Shown here piece by piece: positions 1 to 5,000 of a DNA stretch of 5,061 bases. The notes beneath the pieces are model-generated. The model ran no database searches, had not been told where the DNA came from, and was given only the letters and a program-made list of their open reading frames with translations. The DNA comes from Deltaproteobacteria bacterium (lineage in GTDB: Bacteria; Desulfobacterota; Desulfobacteria; Desulfobacterales; JAUVKB01): positions 1 through 5,061 of the forward strand of contig JAUVKB010000158.1 of the NCBI GenBank assembly GCA_030596405.1, given 5' to 3'. Numbering within the stretch: the first letter of the stretch is position 1; each line of letters starts with the position of its first letter. Made by a program: the position numbers and the translations under genes.

Positions 1-480
1 AAGCAGTTTTTCTTTTTCCGTTTCCAGGTTGGAGAGGAGCCGCAGTTCTTCTAATGTATCGTTGGGCAGATTCTGGGCCTCATCTATAATAACCACTATT
101 TTTACGTTTTTTTGCGCCAGCTCCAGCAAGGTTTCCCGGAAAAACCGCAAAAGTTCTTCCTTGGTTTTTTCTTTTATTTGATAAGAATCAAAACCTAAAT
201 CTTCAAGAATCACCACAAGAAGGTCTTCGGGAGAAAGCCTTGGATTGAGAATAAGCGCCGTCTTTACTTCATCGCCTAACTGCCGCAGGATTGTTCGCAA
301 TATCAATGTTTTCCCGGCGCCGGGTTCTCCTGTGATCTGGACAAATCCTTCTCCTGCCCTGATGCTGTACAATAAGGTCTGGAGGGCTTCCTTGTGAACG
401 TCGCTTGGGAAAAAATACTCCGGATCAGGGGTAAGACGAAACGGGACGTCTTTTAATCCAAAAAATTCTTTATAGTCCAT
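1..480 (-). CDS. ExeA/GspA/MshM-type AAA ATPase, N-terminal part (gene runs off the left edge)
   Basis: The first 160 codons of a P-loop ATPase are visible; the 3' end lies beyond position 1. It begins MDYKEFFGLKDVPFRLTPDP, the hallmark opening of the ExeA/GspA/MshM family. A Walker A motif GEPGAGKT follows at residues 51-58 and a Walker B with DEAQ (IVVIIDEAQ) at 128-136. Sensor and arginine-finger regions are outside the window. Family members are AAA_22-type ATPases that serve type II secretion (ExeA helps place the secretin through peptidoglycan) or MSHA/type IV pilus biogenesis, acting at the inner membrane or in the cytoplasm. The ATG at 478-480 is preceded by a G-rich ribosome site (GGGGG, 489-493, spacing 8). 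The gene lies 24 bases after the TPR-like gene on the same strand and is probably the fourth gene of the operon. Some relatives carry a C-terminal peptidoglycan-binding domain; whether this one does cannot be seen. The family call is firm and the specific pathway is inferred. Confidence 0.9.
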   Translation of the reverse strand, partial: MDYKEFFGLKDVPFRLTPDPEYFFPSDVHKEALQTLLYSIRAGEGFVQITGEPGAGKTLILRTILRQLGDEVKTALILNPRLSPEDLLVVILEDLGFDSYQIKEKTKEELLRFFRETLLELAQKNVKIVVIIDEAQNLPNDTLEELRLLSNLETEKEKLL

Positions 481-488
481 TTTTTTAT

Positions 489-493
489 CCCCC
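489..493 (-). promoter_or_regulatory. Ribosome binding site of the ExeA-type ATPase
   Basis: On the minus strand the sequence AGGGGGAT ends just before an A-rich spacer and the ATG at 480. The G run lies 8 bases from the start codon, which supports this start and shows that the gene has its own translation signal despite the short gap after the upstream gene. Confidence 0.55.
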
Positions 494-504
494 TGTTTTA
501 TTGT

Positions 505-1335
505 CTATCTTACGACCACGCGTTTTTTTTCTTTATCCCACCTGTAATGCATCCCCATCGGATCTTCGGGCATTTTTTTGATAATTTTTTCTTTTACCAG
601 CGCGTTTAAACCGGCGGGAAAGTGTCCGTTCTTTTCTCTGTATTTTTTAACGCTGTTTTGTAGAAAGGCAAGGTTTTGAAGCTGGGCAAATTTTTTGCCG
701 TAAATTTTTTTCAACCTTTCGTCTTCGGTTTTGTCCATTATGGCCTGAAGAGTCCAGAGCGCTTTTTCATAGGACCCCCCCTTTCGAAACACAGATAAAA
801 ACAACGACAGGTAAGTTTTGGGGGCGCCCTGTTTTTGCGATGCGAGCCATAAATATTTGCCGGCCGTCTTGTAATCTTCCTGGTAGATGTAAAAATCGTA
901 TCCCAGCCAGAAGGGCAGTTCCCAGCTTTGAGGAAAGATTTTCATCCCTTTTTCAAGGATAGGCCGGACAAGATAGACATCGTCAAAGTTATGGATCAAT
1001 CCCATTGCCGAAAAAAGATAGGCGGTATAATATTTTGGATCCAGATCGGTTATAAGAGCCATTGTCGCGTAGGACCATTTGCTGTCAAACTGAAATTTTA
1101 ACGGTTTCCACATAAGGCTGCCGGAGTGAAGATTAACCTTGATGAAAAAAAGATCTGCGGCAAACCCGCGGTGGTCCAGACACAGAAAGTTTACTATCTC
1201 TTTTTGGGGCACCATCTTTACTTCTTCTTCCAGCCTTAAAGGATAGATTTTTTTTTCCAGAAAGTTTATTGACACGGCCGCCAAAAAACTTAACAGGGCC
1301 AGTATAAGTGTCTTTGCTTTATTATTGTACTGCAC
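505..1335 (-). CDS. Membrane-anchored TPR-like protein with a GspG-like (pseudopilin) C-terminal segment
   Basis: A 276-residue protein with a basic N-terminus and one hydrophobic segment at about residues 9-25, probably an inner-membrane anchor with the rest in the periplasm. Residues about 90-200 are rich in aromatic and alanine positions arranged like degenerate TPR helices (DLDPKYYTAYLFSAMGLI; later YQEDYKTAGKYLWLA). Residues about 226-266 resemble the C-terminal region of type II secretion major pseudopilins: a YREKNGHFPAGLNALV stretch, then KKMPEDPMGMHYRW, matching the GspG pattern of NG.YP..GL.aLv....l...P.DPwG..Y.y. No type III signal peptide is seen, so it is not a pilin itself. The start is GTG at 1333-1335; no strong ribosome site precedes it, and translation may be coupled to the permease gene, whose stop lies 17 bases upstream. 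It may be a scaffold or adaptor for pilus or secretion assembly, but I do not recognise a named gene. Confidence 0.82.
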   Translation of the reverse strand: MQYNNKAKTLILALLSFLAAVSINFLEKKIYPLRLEEEVKMVPQKEIVNFLCLDHRGFAADLFFIKVNLHSGSLMWKPLKFQFDSKWSYATMALITDLDPKYYTAYLFSAMGLIHNFDDVYLVRPILEKGMKIFPQSWELPFWLGYDFYIYQEDYKTAGKYLWLASQKQGAPKTYLSLFLSVFRKGGSYEKALWTLQAIMDKTEDERLKKIYGKKFAQLQNLAFLQNSVKKYREKNGHFPAGLNALVKEKIIKKMPEDPMGMHYRWDKEKKRVVVR

Positions 1336-1352
1336 GGCAAAAAAACGGATCT

Positions 1353-2153
1353 TTATATATCCTTTCGGTTCATAATGGCCGAACTGAGCGCTATGACGGC
1401 TGTCAGATAGAAAAGCCAGTAACAGGTCGCCAGAAAAACCTGTCCGGCGGGAATAGTTTCGGAATGCACTATGGCAAGACGGAAATCAAACACGTCAAAG
1501 TTGGGAAAGATATACGATATGACTTTTATTGATAAAAGATGGAGTTTGCTTCCGTACCGCCCCAGGGCTACGAAACTTTGAATCGCTTCGTTTAAAGAGT
1601 GCCCCGCGATGAAAACGGAGATGAGCATGATCGAGTTCAGCGTAAAGCTCATCGACATGGAATAAAAGAGAAACCCGATGCTTGTAAGGAGCGTGAATTC
1701 CAGGATCGCCCAGTATGCCGCCCAGAAAAGTTCAGGGGCCGCTTTTTGGCCGAATATCCAGGTCAGGATAAAGATCCCCGCGCCTGAAAGGAGACTGAAA
1801 ATTACAAGAATATATCCGGTTCCCAGAAACCTGCCCAAAAGATACGCATAGCGCGGAACACGGTTAAGCAGGACATAGAGTTCGTTCCTCTCCTTTTCCC
1901 TGTATATGGAAAACAGGCCGAAAAGGATAACCACCATTAAATTTACCAGCGATATTCCCAGCATTCCTGTGTTTTCGATGAAGCGGGCCGCCGTGCCAAG
2001 GGAAAGGGTGCTGATATAGACGCAGAAAAAAAAGAAGAAGAGTAAAAAAATCAACAGGCCGATAAAAATTTTATCCCGGATGCTTTCTTTTAAGGTAATT
2101 TTGGCGATACTCAAGATGCTTTGGATATTTTGGATGCTTTGGATATTTTGCAC
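1353..2153 (-). CDS. ABC-2 type transporter permease
   Basis: A 266-residue integral membrane protein with about six hydrophobic helices, near residues 29-50, 62-84, 107-134, 143-165, 168-187 and 236-262. Between the second and third lies the ABC-2 coupling pattern, YREKERNELYVLLNRVPR followed by YLLGRFLG, as in NosY/NatB-like exporters. It should form the membrane channel for the ATPase encoded just upstream; the substrate cannot be read from the sequence. The GTG start at 2151-2153 is well supported by AGGAGG at 2158-2163. That start makes the gene overlap the ATPase gene by 43 bases, which suggests translational coupling. The N-terminus carries a doubled QNIQSI produced by an exact 18-base tandem repeat. 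A later TTG at 2112-2114, overlapping the ATPase stop, is an alternative start but lacks a ribosome site. In a pilus context this would be the PilI-like partner. Confidence 0.9.
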   Translation of the reverse strand: MQNIQSIQNIQSILSIAKITLKESIRDKIFIGLLIFLLFFFFFCVYISTLSLGTAARFIENTGMLGISLVNLMVVILFGLFSIYREKERNELYVLLNRVPRYAYLLGRFLGTGYILVIFSLLSGAGIFILTWIFGQKAAPELFWAAYWAILEFTLLTSIGFLFYSMSMSFTLNSIMLISVFIAGHSLNEAIQSFVALGRYGSKLHLLSIKVISYIFPNFDVFDFRLAIVHSETIPAGQVFLATCYWLFYLTAVIALSSAIMNRKDI

Positions 2154-2890
2154 TGAACCTCCTGCTTGAACCCGTCATCGAGGTTTTTTACTCCCCATTT
2201 TTTATAGAATTCATCAACGGAACCGATGAATTCTAAGCTCCCTTCCACTAAAATTCCGATCCTGCTGCAAAGCCGCTCCACCTCGGACAATATATGGGAG
2301 CAGAAAAATATTGTTTTCCCTTTCTCTTTTATTTCCAGCAGAGATTCAATGACCTCGCCCTTGCCGATCGGATCTAATCCTGAAGTCGGTTCATCAAGAA
2401 TTAAAAAATCCGGATCTCCGATAAAAGCCTGGGCAAGCCCCACCCTCTGGCCCATACCCTTGGAAAGGTCACAGATCCTCCGCTTATGGAATTTATCCAT
2501 TCCAACCAGTTCAAGTGTGCTCATAATCTTGTCTTTGCGGATGTTGCTTTTTCTGTCCGACGAAAGATCGTACTGGAATTTGATGTATTCGTAAACAGTC
2601 AGATTCGGGTTGGGCCGGAAACTTTCAGGAAGATAGCCGATTTTTTTTCTGGGGTTTGCTGGTTTCAGTCTGTTGCCCTGAAAAATAATTTCTCCGCTGG
2701 TTGGAGAAAGAAATCCCATAATTAATTTAACCGCCGTGGTTTTGCCTGCTCCGTTCGGGCCAAGAAGGCCGACTATTTCTCCTTTTTCAACCTCAAGAGA
2801 CAGCCCGCTTAAAGCTTCTATTTTTCCGTCCCTGCCGTTATAGACTTTTCCGAGCCGGTTTACCTGTATGATAATATTATTGTTATTCAT
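2111..2890 (-). CDS. ABC transporter ATP-binding protein (ABC-2 exporter class)
   Basis: A 259-residue nucleotide-binding subunit counted from the ATG at 2888-2890. Motifs in order: Walker A GPNGAGKT at 44-51, a Q-loop region of the IGYLPE type at 84-89, signature LSKGMGQRV at 142-150 (LSKGM in place of LSGGQ, common in this class), Walker B FLILDEP at 162-168, D-loop SGLDP at 170-174 and switch histidine H199. This is the CcmA/NatA-like class that pairs with ABC-2 permeases, and the permease gene follows directly with a 43-base overlap. The frame stays open up to a TTG at 2965, but that codon lies inside a strong promoter for this same gene, so the ATG at 2890 is preferred; it begins MNNNNIIIQVNRL and is preceded by an A-rich leader with no clear Shine-Dalgarno. 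The last 12 residues are a doubled KISKAS from the tandem repeat. In Myxococcus a comparable ATPase/permease pair (PilH/PilI) is needed for type IV pili; that role here is inferred. Confidence 0.92.
   Translation of the reverse strand: MNNNNIIIQVNRLGKVYNGRDGKIEALSGLSLEVEKGEIVGLLGPNGAGKTTAVKLIMGFLSPTSGEIIFQGNRLKPANPRKKIGYLPESFRPNPNLTVYEYIKFQYDLSSDRKSNIRKDKIMSTLELVGMDKFHKRRICDLSKGMGQRVGLAQAFIGDPDFLILDEPTSGLDPIGKGEVIESLLEIKEKGKTIFFCSHILSEVERLCSRIGILVEGSLEFIGSVDEFYKKWGVKNLDDGFKQEVQCKISKASKISKAS
2115..2150. repeat. Exact 18-base tandem duplication in the ATPase/permease overlap
   Basis: The unit gatgctttggatattttg occurs twice head to tail (2115-2132 and 2133-2150) with no mismatch. The repeat lies wholly inside the overlap of two genes and is translated in both frames on the minus strand: KISKAS twice at the end of the ATPase and QNIQSI twice at the start of the permease. 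Because 18 is divisible by three, neither frame is broken. Confidence 0.95.
2158..2163 (-). promoter_or_regulatory. Ribosome binding site that sets the permease GTG start
   Basis: On the minus strand a full AGGAGG lies four bases before the GTG at 2151-2153, inside the coding sequence of the ATPase. It decides for the GTG over the TTG further downstream, and so places the tandem repeat inside the permease protein. Confidence 0.75.
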
Positions 2891-2945
2891 TGTTTTTATA
2901 TGAATTGTTTTTGCCTGAATTACTTTGTCTGTTAATTTATTAAAT

Positions 2946-2973
2946 TTTATAAGGTAAACAGACAATATGTCAA
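2946..2973 (-). promoter_or_regulatory. Sigma70-type promoter of the ABC/TPR/ExeA operon
   Basis: On the minus strand a perfect TTGACA (2968-2973) is followed after 16 bases by TATAAA (2946-2951, five of six to consensus). The predicted transcript start is near 2938-2940, leaving a leader of roughly 50 bases before the ATG at 2890. This placement excludes the TTG at 2963-2965 as a start codon for transcripts from this promoter. Confidence 0.7.
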
Positions 2974-2985
2974 CAAGTTATGTTG
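2971..2985. promoter_or_regulatory. Small dyad overlapping the -35 box, possible operator
   Basis: The sequence CAACA-agtta-TGTTG is a 5-5-5 inverted repeat that shares its first three bases with the -35 element of the leftward promoter and lies in the divergent gap before purC. Its position would suit a regulator, but five-base arms in AT-rich DNA can arise by chance, and no matching second site was found. Confidence 0.2.
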
Positions 2986-2990
2986 CCTTA

Positions 2991-3017
2991 TTAACGGTGT
3001 TTATCGCTTTTTATAAA
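2991..3017 (+). promoter_or_regulatory. Weak candidate promoter for purC
   Basis: TTAACG (2991-2996, four of six to the -35 consensus) and TATAAA (3012-3017, five of six to the -10 consensus) are separated by 15 bases, which is short. It would start transcription near 3024, giving a leader of about 65 bases. It is the best match in the divergent gap on this strand. No PurR-like operator or purine riboswitch fold is evident. Confidence 0.3.
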
Positions 3018-3076
3018 TAAATACATATTTACCTTCCATCCTTTACGTGTTAAAAATTTGTTGATAAAAAATTTAC

Positions 3077-3083
3077 AAAGGAG
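3077..3083 (+). promoter_or_regulatory. Ribosome binding site of purC
   Basis: AAAGGAG lies five bases before the ATG at 3089, a near-consensus Shine-Dalgarno that fixes the purC start. Confidence 0.75.
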
Positions 3084-3088
3084 AAGAT

Positions 3089-3997
3089 ATGGAATGTTCT
3101 GCAGCTAAAAGTATAGTTGAAACCGATTTTTCGGAATTAAATTTAGTAAAAAGGGGCAAGGTCAGGGATATTTACGATCTTGGCGACGCTTATTTAATGG
3201 TGGCGACCGACCGTATTTCCGCATTTGACGTGATTATGCCTGATCCGATTCCTGATAAGGGGAAAATCTTGAACCTGATTTCCCTGTTCTGGTTTGAAAT
3301 TATGAAACCTCTTGTCCCCAATCACGTTATTTCGAGCAACGTGGATGAGTATCCGGATGTTTGCAAGCCGTATGCAAAAATACTTGATCAAAGGAGCATG
3401 CTGGTAAAAAAGGCGGAGACGATTCCGATCGAGTGCGTTGTAAGAGGATATATATCAGGCTCAGGGTGGAATGATTACAAAGAATCCGGGAGCGTCTGCG
3501 GCATAAAACTGCCTGAAGGTTTAAAGGAGTCTGCAAAGCTTGCAGAGCCTCTTTTTACGCCTTCAACAAAAGAAGAGATCGGAAGCCATGATATAAATAT
3601 AGATTTTGCGGAAACCGTGAATAGAATAGGAAAACCCCTTGCGGACAGGATAAAATCGCTGAGCCTTGAAATTTACAAAAAAGGGTCGCAGCTTGCCGAT
3701 AAGCAGGGGATAATAATCGCGGACACAAAGTTTGAATTCGGCCTTGCAGGAGACGATATTATTCTTATTGATGAGGTTTTAACCCCTGATTCATCAAGAT
3801 TCTGGCCCAAAGAAGACTATATGCCCGGAAGATCGCAAAAGAGTTTTGACAAGCAGTATGTCAGAGAATATCTGATATCCATAAAATGGGACAAAAAACC
3901 TCCGGCGCCTTCTCTTCCGGAGGACGTGATCAAAAATACACGCAGAAAATATTTGACCGCGCTGAATCTTTTAACCGGCCGAAAGTACGAATTTTAA
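3089..3997 (+). CDS. purC: Phosphoribosylaminoimidazole-succinocarboxamide synthase (SAICAR synthetase)
   Basis: PurC catalyses the ATP-dependent joining of aspartate to CAIR, giving SAICAR, in cytoplasmic de novo purine synthesis. The 302-residue protein shows the family's landmarks: GKVRDIYD at residues 23-30 (ATP-binding glycine-rich start), ATDRISAFDV at 39-48, signature 1 as IPIECVVRGYISGSG at 112-126, the FTPSTKEE...HD segment at 157-168, and signature 2 as IIADTKFEFG at 209-218, followed by IDEVLTPDSSRFWP at 227-240. It is the long form of about 300 residues, like yeast Ade1, rather than the roughly 237-residue form of E. coli. The ATG at 3089 has a strong ribosome site, and the protein begins about 20 residues before the first motif, as expected. 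No other purine genes are in view; a ParB-like gene follows after 21 bases and is probably co-transcribed, as no terminator is seen between them. Confidence 0.97.
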   Translation: MECSAAKSIVETDFSELNLVKRGKVRDIYDLGDAYLMVATDRISAFDVIMPDPIPDKGKILNLISLFWFEIMKPLVPNHVISSNVDEYPDVCKPYAKILDQRSMLVKKAETIPIECVVRGYISGSGWNDYKESGSVCGIKLPEGLKESAKLAEPLFTPSTKEEIGSHDINIDFAETVNRIGKPLADRIKSLSLEIYKKGSQLADKQGIIIADTKFEFGLAGDDIILIDEVLTPDSSRFWPKEDYMPGRSQKSFDKQYVREYLISIKWDKKPPAPSLPEDVIKNTRRKYLTALNLLTGRKYEF

Positions 3998-4030
3998 AGA
4001 GCCCGAATTTTAAAGAGCATGAATTTTAAA
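3988..4030. repeat. 16-base-period tandem repeat spanning the purC stop and the ParB-like start
   Basis: The 15-mer cgaattttaaagagc occurs at 3988-4002 and 4004-4018, and its core gaattttaaa occurs a third time at 4021-4030, all at a 16-base period. The first copy contains the purC stop TAA (3995-3997), and the third begins within the ATG of the next gene (4019-4021). The AAAGAG of the second copy is only one base from that ATG, too close to be a normal ribosome site; the first copy's AAAGAG is 17 bases away. Confidence 0.9.
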
Positions 4031-4303
4031 AAAAAGACCGTAAAGCTGCGTTGTATAGATTTAAAAGACGATGCCTGCCGGATCACAACAAAAGCGGAAA
4101 CAGACGATCTTGTCGTTTCCATAAACGATTTGGGGGTGTTAAATTCTCCGTATTTAATAAAAAAAAATGAAAACTTAATTATTGTATGCGGTTTCAGGAG
4201 GATTGCGGCCTGCAAAAGGCTCGGCATGTCGGATATCGCCGCAAGGATACTTGATCCTGACACCAAAAAAAATAGATTGCGCAAAGCTGGCGATAGCAGA
4301 TAA
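4019..4303 (+). CDS. ParB-like protein, N-terminal part (ParB/Srx domain; frame broken at the A8 run)
   Basis: The N-terminal portion of a ParB-like protein. Residues about 29-80 read as the ParB/Srx nucleotide-binding fold: DDLVVSINDLGVLNSPYLI (SI..LG.l.sP), then IVCGFRRIAACKRLG at 55-69, a version of the GERRxRAA motif that binds CTP in ParB (G-x-R-R kept, second position Phe). After D-T-K-K (81-84) the frame enters eight A at 4265-4272, yields about ten residues unlike ParB, and stops at 4301-4303. The matching continuation lies in another frame (4263 onward). As it stands this is a 94-residue fragment ending before the N..R..L helix that completes the fold. The start is ATG at 4019 with no well-placed ribosome site, so coupling to purC is likely. 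I do not see a parA gene here, and a role in plasmid or chromosome partition is not implied. Confidence 0.75.
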   Translation: MNFKKKTVKLRCIDLKDDACRITTKAETDDLVVSINDLGVLNSPYLIKKNENLIIVCGFRRIAACKRLGMSDIAARILDPDTKKNRLRKAGDSR

Positions 4304-5000
4304 TACTTTTCAAAGACAGCTTAACCTGATTGAAACGTCAAGATCGCTGCACCTGCTTTCCGGATTTTTTCATAACGGCGAAAAATTTGCGCTTGCAAAA
4401 GAGGCATCGAATCTTGGCCTGCCTGAAAATCCTGGCATTATCAGCAAGATAACCGGCCTTTGCCTTTTGCCCTGGCCGGTTCAAAATGGAATACTCAAAG
4501 GCGCTGTCTCTCTTGTCGCCGCCATAGAGCTTGGCAGGCTGCCCGAACAAACCTGTGTTGCGCTGGCAAACCTGTTTTGTGATTTAAAACTGAGCCTGGG
4601 AAAGCAAAGGGAGGTAATTACTTTTGTTAAAGAGATTGCCGCAAGGGAAAATATTTCAGCCCAGGATGTGATCAGCGATGATGGTTTGCAGGAGATATTA
4701 AACAATGATGAGCTTGATCGAACCCAAAAGACCGCAAAGCTCAGGGCTTTTTTAAGGAAAAGGCGTTTTCCCGCTATAACGGAAGCTGAAAGGGCATTTA
4801 AACAAAATCTTTCCGGGTTGAAGCTTCGAAACCGGGTCAAACTGGTTCCGCCTGCAAATTTTGAAGGGACGACCTATACTTTAAGTTTTGATTTTAAGAA
4901 TCTGGAAGAATTAAAAAATCATAAAAGAGCATTTGACGGCATAATACAAAACCCGGCGCTTGGAAAGATGTTAAATTATTCCATTCCCATGGCGCGGTAA
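4182..5000 (+). CDS. ParB-like protein, C-terminal part (rest of the ParB domain, HTH-like region, C-terminal domain)
   Basis: The continuation of the ParB-like gene in the next frame. The frame is open from ATG 4182, but its first 30 or so codons are an out-of-frame reading of the ParB domain; true homology begins at about 4272. It reads IDCAKLAIADNTFQRQLNLI, the ParB N..R..L helix that normally follows the GxRR motif. An HTH-like stretch follows at about 4390-4545 (LAKEASNLGL; LLPWPVQNGILKGAVSLVAA), resembling the DNA-recognition region of ParB/KorB proteins, then a charged helical section and a C-terminal segment (FEGTTYTLSFDFKNLEEL) that I do not recognise as a named domain. With seven A at 4265 the two parts join into 326 residues. 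The only in-frame ATG upstream, at 4182, has an AGGAGG after it rather than before it, so independent translation as a functional protein is doubtful. The gene overlaps the converging efflux gene by 25 bases. Confidence 0.75.
   Translation: MYAVSGGLRPAKGSACRISPQGYLILTPKKIDCAKLAIADNTFQRQLNLIETSRSLHLLSGFFHNGEKFALAKEASNLGLPENPGIISKITGLCLLPWPVQNGILKGAVSLVAAIELGRLPEQTCVALANLFCDLKLSLGKQREVITFVKEIAARENISAQDVISDDGLQEILNNDELDRTQKTAKLRAFLRKRRFPAITEAERAFKQNLSGLKLRNRVKLVPPANFEGTTYTLSFDFKNLEELKNHKRAFDGIIQNPALGKMLNYSIPMAR
4265..4272 (+). other. A8 run at the frameshift point of the ParB-like gene
   Basis: Eight consecutive A follow GACACC and precede TAGATTGC. Removing one A turns the local reading into D-T-K-K-I-D-C-A-K-L-A, restoring ParB-family continuity with no other change. 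A run of this length is a known type of site for replication slippage, RNA polymerase slippage and homopolymer base-calling error; the sequence alone cannot separate these. Confidence 0.8.

Noticed and set aside
505..700. TPR-like protein as a true pseudopilin
   Set aside because: It has no prepilin peptidase site (no G/FTLxE-type N-terminus) and is far too long. Only the C-terminal segment resembles GspG.
1308..1532. Plus-strand open frame opposite the permease and TPR-like genes
   Set aside because: It is antisense to well-supported genes and its translation has no recognisable domain.
2021..2050. A8 and A7 runs in the permease gene as possible frameshift sites
   Set aside because: On the coding strand they are T runs encoding a phenylalanine-rich membrane helix, and the frame is continuous on both sides.
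2891..2965. N-terminal extension of the ABC ATPase from a TTG at 2963-2965
   Set aside because: The TTG lies inside a well-formed TTGACA/TATAAA promoter on the same strand, the added residues show no ABC homology, and no ribosome site precedes it.
3042..3070. Second candidate purC promoter (TTTACG, 17 bases, TAAAAA)
   Set aside because: It would start transcription at about 3077, inside the purC ribosome binding site, and the -10 match is poor.
3052..3074. Direct repeat of aaaaattt before purC
   Set aside because: It is low-complexity AT-rich sequence with imperfect copies, indistinguishable from background.
4255..4285. Programmed -1 ribosomal frameshift at the A8 run
   Set aside because: The second part lies in the +1 (equivalently -2) frame relative to the first, so a -1 slip leads to the wrong frame. 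A changed A count, in DNA or RNA, is the simpler route.
4481..4840. Minus-strand open frame inside the ParB-like gene
   Set aside because: It is a shadow of the plus-strand coding frame: serine/phenylalanine-rich composition, no motif, no ribosome site.
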